From: FEN-1297 sp964498065
Lineage (GTDB): Bacteria > Bacteroidota > Ignavibacteria > Ignavibacteriales > Ignavibacteriaceae
Direction of reading: 5' to 3'
DNA length: 12,924 bases
Assembly (NCBI GenBank): GCA_964498065.1
Contig: CAZCFZ010000101.1
Location: 1 to 12,924, forward strand
Shown here: one piece after another, positions 7,381 through 12,924 of the stretch
Numbering within the stretch: the first letter of the stretch is position 1
How the letters are laid out: each line of letters begins with the position of its first letter
Position numbers and translations under genes: made by a program
The notes under the pieces: generated by a model
What the model was told of the DNA's origin: nothing
Seen by the model: the letters and a program-made list of their open reading frames with translations, nothing else
Database searches by the model: none

Positions 7381-7413
7381 AAAAAATCCACCTTCAGAAG
7401 GCCGGCTTTTTTT
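7381..7413 (-). terminator. Hairpin flanked by A and T runs, possible bidirectional terminator
   Basis: AAAAAATCCACCTTC pairs imperfectly with GAAGGCCGGCTTTTTT, with two mismatches and a tight loop; U-runs follow on both strands. It lies just downstream (minus strand) of the SRAP remnant, so it may be that dead gene's former terminator. No leftward gene other than the remnant would use it. Confidence 0.5.
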
Positions 7414-7435
7414 ACCCGGCAGGATTAGATTGTTT

Positions 7436-7525
7436 GTTTAATATTACCGGCATTCTTTGATGAATGCACTGCATCTATTTGTTTGGTTATTATATAATAG
7501 ATAAAGGAAGTTTCGTTTACGCTTT
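7436..7525 (-). pseudogene. Decayed SRAP/YedK gene with large internal deletion
   Basis: On the minus strand 7486-7436 reads PNK-stop-MQCIHQRMPVILN. The intact SRAP protein has PNKFIKPIHHRMPVILK at residues 149-165, so 11 of 17 positions match, including the active-site H-x-R-M-P-V-I-L block, with an in-frame stop. Further upstream, TTTCG at 7511 and AAAATTGAA at 7548 match the intact gene's codons 4-6 and its leader, at offsets from the DUF4382 start only 4-6 bp different. The two ends are about 395 bp closer together than in the intact gene, so the centre has been deleted. The C-terminal block is convincing; the 5' traces are weaker. Confidence 0.65.
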
Positions 7526-7765
7526 TATATAGGCTGTTAGAATCCTGAAAATTGAAATACCAACATCAATTATGTAAAAAAATTGTAAATATATCTTTGA
7601 ATTAAATCAAGAATTTTAAAAATGATTTTTAATAAGACGAAAATTTTACACGTTGCTGAATATTTTGCATATTTTAATAATTGTTTGGAACTAAGTCAAA
7701 GATTTACCTTTTTTTGCTTAAACAGCATTATTATCAGATTTATTTTTTTATGTGAAATAAAACAA

Positions 7766-7810
7766 CCTGATTAATTATTTCACCAGGCAAATTAAAATTA
7801 TATCCAGGCA
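7766..7810 (+). promoter_or_regulatory. CCAGGCA direct-repeat block upstream of second DUF4382 gene
   Basis: CACCAGGCAA (7781-7790), ten variable bases, then TATCCAGGCA (7801-7810), preceded by CCTGAT at 7766. Every conserved word sits at the same spacing as in the block at 3606-3650, and the distance to the ATG is again 119 bp. The intervening bases differ, which suggests selection on the conserved words. Confidence 0.6.
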
Positions 7811-7928
7811 TTATGAATCTCATTACAATAGAGTAAATGTTAAAATACAGCCAAAAACCATAATAAATTTCCTTGGCATATTATGTGTAAAATTTGAGAA
7901 TCATCTGTTTAAATTAAGGAGTAAAGTA

Positions 7929-8738
7929 ATGAGAAAGTTCAGAACATTATTAGTCTTGGGTATTTTAGTTGCATTTTTGTATTACGGATGTTCGAAAAGT
8001 AATCCTACTTCGCCGACTTCAACAATGGGCACAATGAAAGTAATGATGATTGACAGTCCGGCGGATTATTCTGCAGTAAATATAGTAATTGACAGTGTTC
8101 AAGCTCATATTACAAGCAGCGACAGTGCAAGTGGATGGTTTACATTGAACAATAAACAAGCAACTTATAATTTATTGCAGCTTGTTAATGGAGCAAATGC
8201 GGTAATTGGAGAAGCTAATTTGCAGGCAGGAACCTATTCACAGATCAGATTATTTATAGGAGAAGGCAGCAACCTGGTTATGAACGGACAAACTTACAGC
8301 TTAACCATTCCTAGTGGATTTCAAACTGGAATTAAGCTGAATGTTGATGCTAATGTTCAGGCAGGTGTCACTTATTTGCTGACATTGGACTTTGATGCAA
8401 ATCGTTCAATAGTAAGTACCGGCTCTCTGCTAAATTTGCAATTTAAACTGAAACCGGTTATTAGAGTTGTAACAACAGGAACAACCGGAATAATATCAGG
8501 TGCAGTATCGCCGGATTCCGTCTCGTCAAACGTATGGGCAGTCAGCGGTTCGGATACCGTATCAACATCAACAGATGCGAGCGGAGGATTTAAACTTCAA
8601 TATTTACAATCGAATACCTATTCTGTTACAATAGCTCCTCAAGACATGACAACTTATAAGGACACTACAATTTCAAATGTTACCGTTACTGCATCCAATA
8701 CTACTAATGTTGGTACTGTAGTACTCACTAAAAAATAA
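7929..8738 (+). CDS. DUF4382 lipoprotein, copy 2 (269 aa)
   Basis: A full-length paralogue of the lipoprotein at 3769-4581. It has a hydrophobic signal (about 6-18), lipobox-like YYGC with Cys21, a Ser/Thr/Pro-rich linker, DUF4382 (about 35-177: MKVMMIDSPADY, VNIVIDSVQAHI, LLQLVNGANAVIG, YSQIRLFIG, TYLLTLDFDANRSIV, LKPVIRV) and a C-terminal beta domain (GIISGAVSPDSV ... NTYSVTIAP). By eye about two thirds of residues match copy 1; an insertion (SLLNLQF) precedes the LKPVIRV strand. A good AAGGAG precedes the ATG, unlike copy 1, so translation strength may differ. Both share the CCAGGCA block. It ends at its own terminator, so the following barrel gene is probably a separate unit. Function is unknown beyond envelope location. 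Confidence 0.88.
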   Translation: MRKFRTLLVLGILVAFLYYGCSKSNPTSPTSTMGTMKVMMIDSPADYSAVNIVIDSVQAHITSSDSASGWFTLNNKQATYNLLQLVNGANAVIGEANLQAGTYSQIRLFIGEGSNLVMNGQTYSLTIPSGFQTGIKLNVDANVQAGVTYLLTLDFDANRSIVSTGSLLNLQFKLKPVIRVVTTGTTGIISGAVSPDSVSSNVWAVSGSDTVSTSTDASGGFKLQYLQSNTYSVTIAPQDMTTYKDTTISNVTVTASNTTNVGTVVLTKK

Positions 8739-8757
8739 TACACAATAATATTAATTA

Positions 8758-8795
8758 AGCCGGTTTAATGTGCCGGCTATAATTTTTCTTTTTTG
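8758..8795 (+). terminator. Intrinsic terminator after DUF4382 copy 2
   Basis: AGCCGG (8758-8763) pairs with CCGGCT (8773-8778) around a 9-nt loop, followed by a T-rich run (aatttttctttttt). It begins 20 bp after the stop codon. Confidence 0.75.
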
Positions 8796-8921
8796 ACGAA
8801 ATTATAATTGATTGTGGATGATCTCGAATTATTCTTTAAATCAATTTGGTAATGCGTCATAAAACATTATTTGTCTATTTCAGGATAATTTGATTAAAAA
8901 TAATATTGAAAGGACGGCAGT

Positions 8922-9680
8922 ATGAAAAGGCTGAAAATATTATGGGTCACTTTGTCCATTTTTATTTTTTCAATCATTTCTTTATACGGGCAAATTCCCA
9001 TTAAGCCGGTTACCGTACAATTAGGAGGAGGAATTGGGCTGGTTTCTCCAATGGGTGATTACGGGGGATCAACTATCGATTATTATGCCGGTACAAAATA
9101 CGGCATGTCTACCGGCTTTAATATACATGGTAAGGCAAGATTAGGATTTTTGGGTTTTGATTTATTCGGTGAATTTGATTATGCATGGTTTTCTAATAAC
9201 GGGAATGCAGAACCGGGAACCGGAAGCATAAATATATCACAAAAAGATTTCTCAATAAAAATAGGTCCCGAACTTCATTTTAGTATTCCAATGTCTCCTT
9301 TAACTCCGTATTTAAGCGGCATTATTTCTTTAAATACTTTCAGCGGTGATGCAATATTCCAGGGAACACCAAGAGTTCCTTCTGCTGATTATTCCATGCA
9401 GACAACCGAACGTGTCGGATTGGGATTGGGAGCAGGTATAATTTGGAATATCGGAAGCTCAACAAAAATGGATATTGGAGTTCAGTATAATTTTTTAAAT
9501 GCCTTTGGAAAATCGTGGGATGATATAAATCCGACAATATCTCAAAGGGTGGACACCTATTTGGCATTAAATGATGCAAAAGATCCGCAATATTTTTACA
9601 GCAGCAATATAGATTTTGTAAATAGTTCACGCGCTATAAATACGTTATCACTGTCTGTCACATTAATGTTCGGATTATAG
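8922..9680 (+). CDS. Outer-membrane beta-barrel protein (252 aa)
   Basis: A predicted exported protein with signal peptide MKRLKILWVTLSIFIFSIIS and probable cleavage near LYGQ (about residue 23). The mature part has alternating, Gly/aromatic-rich amphipathic strands typical of small porin-like or OmpA-fold barrels (VQLGGGIGLVSPMGDYGG, FDLFGEFDYAWFS, FSIKIGPELHFSI, RVGLGLGAGIIWNIG, MDIGVQYNFLNAFG). It ends with a strand LSLSVTLMFGL, consistent with a barrel insertion signal. No enzymatic motif or peptidoglycan-binding domain is seen, so pore, adhesin or structural roles are all possible. GAAAGGA precedes the ATG. The STAS gene starts 54 bp downstream in the same direction with no convincing terminator between, so co-transcription is possible. 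Confidence 0.8.
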   Translation: MKRLKILWVTLSIFIFSIISLYGQIPIKPVTVQLGGGIGLVSPMGDYGGSTIDYYAGTKYGMSTGFNIHGKARLGFLGFDLFGEFDYAWFSNNGNAEPGTGSINISQKDFSIKIGPELHFSIPMSPLTPYLSGIISLNTFSGDAIFQGTPRVPSADYSMQTTERVGLGLGAGIIWNIGSSTKMDIGVQYNFLNAFGKSWDDINPTISQRVDTYLALNDAKDPQYFYSSNIDFVNSSRAINTLSLSVTLMFGL

Positions 9681-9734
9681 AATTAAAAACCCGAACCTTT
9701 TTCTTTTAATAGAAATTAGATTTGCGAGGTGGAC

Positions 9735-10082
9735 ATGGAAGATTTTGAAAAGAGGGTGATTAAAGATATAATAGTTGAAAAAGTTAATCTTACCCGTGCC
9801 ACTTACAAAGAGGCGGGTGAATTGAAGAAGCTATTGACAGAAGATTGTGAACTGCGTTTTAAAAAGGTAATAGTCGATATCAGCCGGTGTGAATTTATCG
9901 ATTCGACATTTTTAGGTGTTCTGGTTGTTGCATTGAAAAATATATCAAAAATTGGAGGTGAACTTAGGCTTGTCAGGCCTGGCGCTGACGCACTTTCTTT
10001 AATGAATAATGTCGGTTCATTAAAGATTTTTAATTCCTATGATTCATTGGATGAAGCGGCGGATAGTTTCAATTTCTTTTAA
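9735..10082 (+). CDS. STAS-domain anti-sigma factor antagonist (115 aa)
   Basis: A single STAS domain of the SpoIIAA/RsbV type. In partner switching the unphosphorylated antagonist binds an anti-sigma factor kinase and frees the sigma factor; phosphorylation of a conserved Ser blocks this. The key loop is visible as RCEFIDSTFLGVLVVALK (51-68), with Ser57 in D-S-T as the likely phosphosite, preceded by KVIVDIS and followed by GGELRLV and SLKIFNSYDSLDEA. Length is typical. An in-frame GTG at 9729 overlaps the GAGGTGG ribosome site, so I choose the ATG at 9735. No anti-sigma kinase or sigma factor is adjacent. The SpoIIE phosphatase 558 bp away on the opposite strand is a candidate partner. Confidence 0.9.
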   Translation: MEDFEKRVIKDIIVEKVNLTRATYKEAGELKKLLTEDCELRFKKVIVDISRCEFIDSTFLGVLVVALKNISKIGGELRLVRPGADALSLMNNVGSLKIFNSYDSLDEAADSFNFF

Positions 10083-10308
10083 ATTTTACTTTAAGCACTA
10101 TCTGATTTTTTTTATTGCTGATGATTATAAGCTGGAAAGTAATTCTATATGAGTGAATGGTAAACTCAGATTCTTATATATTAAAAATTAATAATCGGAT
10201 TAATAAATTGCTGTTTCTTGCAGGAAGTTTACATCGCTTTTGCTGACAGGATAATTAAAATAAATAGGATAATTTTATCTTTAAAGTAAATATTATTTCG
10301 GAGGTCGG

Positions 10309-10347
10309 GAGATTGTATCAAGTAAAATTGATACAATCTCTTTTTTT
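10309..10347 (+). terminator. Strong intrinsic terminator (plus strand)
   Basis: GAGATTGTATCAA (10309-10321) and TTGATACAATCTC (10328-10340) form a perfect 13-bp stem with a 6-nt loop, followed directly by seven T. It lies 226 bp after the STAS stop, so it ends either a long 3' UTR or a separate short transcript. Confidence 0.88.
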
Positions 10348-10390
10348 ACTGCAATATTACTTTGATAATATTAATTTTTCTTTTTGTTGT

Positions 10391-10475
10391 CCTATCTAAT
10401 TCTATTACAAGATCTTATGTATATCTTTTGAGAGAACTTGCAATAGTTTTATTTCCGCACATTTGAAACCTCTTA
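10391..10475 (-). pseudogene. Decayed 5' end of a second SRAP/YedK copy
   Basis: A 22-nt stretch (10454-10475) is identical to 3367-3388, covering the first codons (MCG) and ribosome-binding leader of the intact SRAP gene. From the ATG at 10462 the minus strand reads MCGNKTIASSLKRYT-stop-DLVIELD. The intact protein reads MCGRFETKPSLQTLVSALERHKVDLVIELE, so several codons are missing after MCG and a stop has arisen, yet DLVIEL is kept in the same frame. No later part of the gene follows. It is a dead fragment, possibly with a still functional leader. Confidence 0.8.
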
Positions 10476-10544
10476 ATTTTTCGGTAAGGGGATAAAATAA
10501 ATACACAACAAAGAAATCCCCAGGAATAAACCGGGAGGACTAAC

Positions 10545-10590
10545 AAATAAAAAAATTAGTATTTGAAACCAAGGAGGTTTAGTACTAATT
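10545..10590 (-). terminator. Intrinsic terminator for the SpoIIE gene
   Basis: On the minus strand AATTAGTA (10590-10583) pairs with TACTAATT (10561-10554), with an inner AAACC/GGTTT helix. It is followed by a run of T (complement of the A-run at 10545-10555). It lies about 50 bp after the SpoIIE stop. Confidence 0.65.
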
Positions 10591-10640
10591 AATTATTTGA
10601 CACCTTTATTTAAATTTACAAAAAAACAACTACCTTAAAC

Positions 10641-12581
10641 TTAGCCTTTTTCCAACTTGCATATAATAGATGTAATATCGTCTTCCTGGATTTGGTTATT
10701 AGTAAATGTTTTTACTTCATTATATATATTCTCGATTATTTGTTTGGAACCTAAATATTGATATCGTTTAATAATTTCAAGTGCACCTTCTAAGCCCAAT
10801 TCAATTTCTTCATCGGTTTTTGCTTCCACAATTCCATCCGTAAGAAAAACCAGGATATCTTTTGTCTGTAATACAACCTCTTCACTGGTTATATATTTAA
10901 AATCACCAACTATTCCGAGCGGTATTCCATTGCTCATCATAGTCTGCTTAACATTACCCGTTTCATCAAGCAGATATATAGGAAGATGTCCCGCGTTCGC
11001 ATACACAAATGAATTTGTTTTTGGATCGAGTCGCCCGAAAATTAGAGTAACAAAATGGTTTATATCCAAATCAACAGCTAATTCTTTGTTTATATGTGTT
11101 AATATATTTCCGGGATCGTTTTCCGTTTGCGCAATTATTTTCAAATAAGCACGCGTTTCCGCCATAATTATTGCAGCACCTATTCCATGGCCGCAGACAT
11201 CCGCAATCACAATACCGATACTGCCGTTTTTCATTTCAATAAAATCCAAATAATCACCGTTTGCTTTAACGGCCGGGTATGAGGCACCGGCAATATCATA
11301 TCCCGGCAAAGATATTTCTGTCTTTAATAGATTTTGCTGCAGTTCATTTACAATTTGTAATTGAAATTCCTGCTCCTGTTGTTTTTTAAGTTCGGTTATA
11401 TCTCTCAACACGGAGACATAGTTTTTAATATCTCCATATTCGTCTTTCATGGGTGTGATAGTCTGCTGACTTAAATAAAATTCGCCGTTCTTTTTTTTGT
11501 TGACAATCGTTCCTCTGTAGGTACTTCCTCTCATAATCTCATTCCATAATTTTTTATAGAACTCCTCATCATGTTTACCCGATTTTAACATCCGAGGTGT
11601 TTTTCCTACGGCTTCATGGCTACTATAACCGGTAGTCGATTCAAATGCCGGATTTACATATTCAATTTTTCCTTTTGTGTCTGTAATAACCACGCTGTCC
11701 GCAGTTTGTTCAATGGCATTCGAAAGTATCTTCAATTTGGTTAATGATTTTTTCTGGTCAGTTACATCTTCCGTATGAATCATAATATAATCCGGGTAAA
11801 TAAATACATAATTAAAAATAAGCTCTCTGGTCTCCCCCGTATTTAATAGTTTATAAGGCCTTTTTCTGCTAATGTTTCTTTTTGTGTTGAAACATTTATT
11901 AATATCAGATTGAATGTAATCAATATTAGGTGAATCGGAGTACACTTCAATAAGCTTCTTTCCTAATAAATTACTTATGCTATGTTTCGAATAAGCTTCT
12001 GCGGCTTCATTATAATCCATGAAGATAAATCCTTTATCAGTATGCTGCCATACATAAGAAGGAATCGGAAAGCCTTTGAATAATGATTTAAACTTTTGCG
12101 TACTCTGTTTTAAGGCAATTTCCGATAGTTGGTGTTCGGTAATGTCCCTCAATAACACAACACCGCCATTAACTATTCCGCCGGAATCTCTAACGGGGGA
12201 GGCGGAAACAGAAATATAAACACCTTTTGACTGTTTAGGGTTTTGTATAAAAATTATTTCATCGATTATTTCCTCCCCTTTAATAGCCAATGCTAAAGGA
12301 AGTTTTTCGGATGGAAACGGTGTAAAATCGTCGGGGTAGTAGCAGCCGTAAACACTCGTCCATTCAGCAGGTGAAATATCCTTTGGTCCGATACCCAAAA
12401 TGCTCTGCGCTGCTGAATTGAAGAATGTAAATCTTCCATTCTTATCGGCAACTATAATTCCTTCGGTGAGATTATCCAAAACCGAATGAAGTGTGGCGTT
12501 TTCCGATATCAGTTCAAGTCCTGATTTTTGCTCCCGGTCTATCTTAAAAATATCTTCTGAAATATTAATCATATTATTCAT
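10641..12581 (-). CDS. PAS-PAS-PAS-SpoIIE protein phosphatase (646 aa)
   Basis: A soluble multi-sensor PP2C-type Ser/Thr phosphatase of the RsbU/SpoIIE class, which typically dephosphorylates STAS antagonists. PAS1 spans about 30-148 (VADKNGRFTFFNSAAQSILG), PAS2 about 160-275 and PAS3 about 282-398 (VVITDTKGKIEYVNPAFEST, NKKKNGEF). A helical linker (399-420, LQIVNELQQNLLK) joins them to the catalytic domain (about 425-645). Metal-binding motifs are present: NGDYLDF (Asp443), IADVCGHG (Asp461), FLTDGIVEA (Asp582) and EDDITSI (Asp634/635), with YANAGHLP at 527-534, so it should be active. The usual first Gly of GGDYxD is Asn here. No membrane segment or receiver domain is present, so the signal is probably cytoplasmic and sensed by PAS, with ligand unknown. 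TTGGGA lies 8 bp before the ATG. Confidence 0.92.
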   Translation of the reverse strand: MNNMINISEDIFKIDREQKSGLELISENATLHSVLDNLTEGIIVADKNGRFTFFNSAAQSILGIGPKDISPAEWTSVYGCYYPDDFTPFPSEKLPLALAIKGEEIIDEIIFIQNPKQSKGVYISVSASPVRDSGGIVNGGVVLLRDITEHQLSEIALKQSTQKFKSLFKGFPIPSYVWQHTDKGFIFMDYNEAAEAYSKHSISNLLGKKLIEVYSDSPNIDYIQSDINKCFNTKRNISRKRPYKLLNTGETRELIFNYVFIYPDYIMIHTEDVTDQKKSLTKLKILSNAIEQTADSVVITDTKGKIEYVNPAFESTTGYSSHEAVGKTPRMLKSGKHDEEFYKKLWNEIMRGSTYRGTIVNKKKNGEFYLSQQTITPMKDEYGDIKNYVSVLRDITELKKQQEQEFQLQIVNELQQNLLKTEISLPGYDIAGASYPAVKANGDYLDFIEMKNGSIGIVIADVCGHGIGAAIIMAETRAYLKIIAQTENDPGNILTHINKELAVDLDINHFVTLIFGRLDPKTNSFVYANAGHLPIYLLDETGNVKQTMMSNGIPLGIVGDFKYITSEEVVLQTKDILVFLTDGIVEAKTDEEIELGLEGALEIIKRYQYLGSKQIIENIYNEVKTFTNNQIQEDDITSIICKLEKG

Positions 12582-12869
12582 AGCAAATTCCCAAGTTAAA
12601 ATTATTTATTGATTCTACTTTTACTTGCAAAACAGCTAAAGAAGCAAGAAGATTTACAAGTGATACATAATTAGTTTTAGAAAAACTATTCGGTTGCCGC
12701 AGAAAGAAAAATGGCAGCACAGTTATTCATCGGTTCGGCGAGTATAAATCTTAAAACCAAAACAGTGCAGAAAGAAGAAGAGAATTTCCCGCTAATGTAT
12801 TAAAAACTTTGGGTGAACATAAAGAAAATTTAGTGTTAAAGCAATGCAAATGAATAAAATATAAATGTA
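12582..12869. other. Region upstream of the SpoIIE gene
   Basis: This non-coding AT-rich stretch presumably holds the SpoIIE promoter. A plus-strand frame at 12767-12853 reads AERRREFPANVLKTLGEHKE and ends LVLKQCK. It vaguely resembles the start of small XRE-type regulators (LGEH or LGDH followed by a basic helix), but has no start codon, so it is at most a fragment. Nothing else is evident. Confidence 0.4.
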
Positions 12870-12923
12870 CGCATTGGACCATAAATAAGGTAACCGAAGG
12901 CGATTTGTAAAAAGGTCGTTGGG
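12870..12923. repeat. Right copy of 54-bp terminal inverted repeat
   Basis: Exact reverse complement of 1-54, offset by one base from the window end (12924 is an extra T). It ends GTCGTTGGG. See the left copy for alternatives. The inner flanks of the two copies are unrelated, so the repeat boundary is sharp on the inside. Confidence 0.9.
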
Positions 12924-12924
12924 T

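Larger units (their letters stand above)
7106..7928. other. Long intergenic region carrying SRAP remnants and the DUF4382-2 promoter
   Basis: This 823-bp region contains, left to right, the TonB receptor promoter area, a terminator-like hairpin (7381-7413), a decayed SRAP gene (7436-7525), a stretch resembling the SRAP/DUF4382 divergent region upstream of copy 1 (about 7541 onward), and the CCAGGCA block (7766-7810). I find no intact gene. It reads as the decayed half of a duplicated SRAP-DUF4382 segment. Confidence 0.7.
10083..10640. other. Intergenic region between STAS and SpoIIE genes
   Basis: This 558-bp region between convergent genes holds a strong plus-strand terminator (10309-10347), a decayed SRAP 5' end on the minus strand (10391-10475) and a minus-strand terminator for the SpoIIE gene (10545-10590). 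The first 226 bp after the STAS stop show no gene. Confidence 0.7.

Noticed and set aside
10571..10577. AAGGAGG as a ribosome site for a plus-strand gene
   Set aside because: No start codon with a usable frame follows. The bases belong to the hairpin of the SpoIIE terminator.
12918..12924. GTTGGGT at the right end fits the integron core consensus GTTRRRY
   Set aside because: No paired RYYYAAC site lies at attC distance on the same side, no integrase or cassette structure is seen, and the 7-bp degenerate consensus is easily met by chance.
1..12924. Linear replicon or phage with terminal inverted repeats
   Set aside because: No replication, telomere, capsid or recombinase genes are present; gene content is ordinary chromosomal. 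A contig break at a repeat is simpler.

Overview
The window is AT-rich and encodes a Gram-negative, FCB-type bacterium. A Bacteroidota relative, perhaps an Ignavibacteria-like lineage, fits best: there is a TonB-dependent receptor with an N-terminal carboxypeptidase-regulatory-like domain, paired DUF4382 lipoproteins, a second small outer-membrane barrel, a PAS/SpoIIE phosphatase and several genes with weak Shine-Dalgarno sites. The taxonomic placement is inference from gene content; no rRNA or marker gene is present.

Layout. A perfect 54-bp inverted repeat bounds the window (1-54 and 12870-12923). Just inside the left copy lies a likely small structured RNA (about 117-199) with its own promoter and terminator. 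Then, on the minus strand, come serA (phosphoglycerate dehydrogenase), a 75-residue protein of unknown function, and a probable two-gene operon of an SRAP/YedK abasic-site protein followed by a small UBP-type zinc finger protein. Divergent from the SRAP gene is a DUF4382 lipoprotein (plus). It converges on an 808-residue TonB-dependent receptor (minus). An 823-bp gap precedes a second DUF4382 lipoprotein (plus), an outer-membrane barrel protein (plus) and a STAS-domain protein (plus). A 558-bp gap with terminators and a decayed SRAP 5' end separates these from a three-PAS SpoIIE phosphatase (minus).

History. The SRAP-DUF4382 block looks duplicated. Upstream of the second DUF4382 gene, remnants of an SRAP gene on the same strand and at matching offsets survive, with about 395 bp deleted from the middle. 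A third SRAP 5' remnant lies at 10391-10475. The two DUF4382 upstream regions have diverged except for a 45-bp block with the motif CACCAGGCAA-N10-TATCCAGGCA. It sits at exactly the same distance (119 bp) from both start codons, which points to a conserved regulatory site.

Function. Most of the window concerns the cell envelope (two lipoproteins, a TonB-dependent receptor, a barrel protein), signalling by partner switching (STAS antagonist plus SpoIIE phosphatase), and abasic-site protection (SRAP). The most unusual items are the small RNA with C-rich loops, the shared DUF4382 promoter motif, the SRAP remnants and the terminal inverted repeat. The last may be an assembly boundary rather than a biological end.
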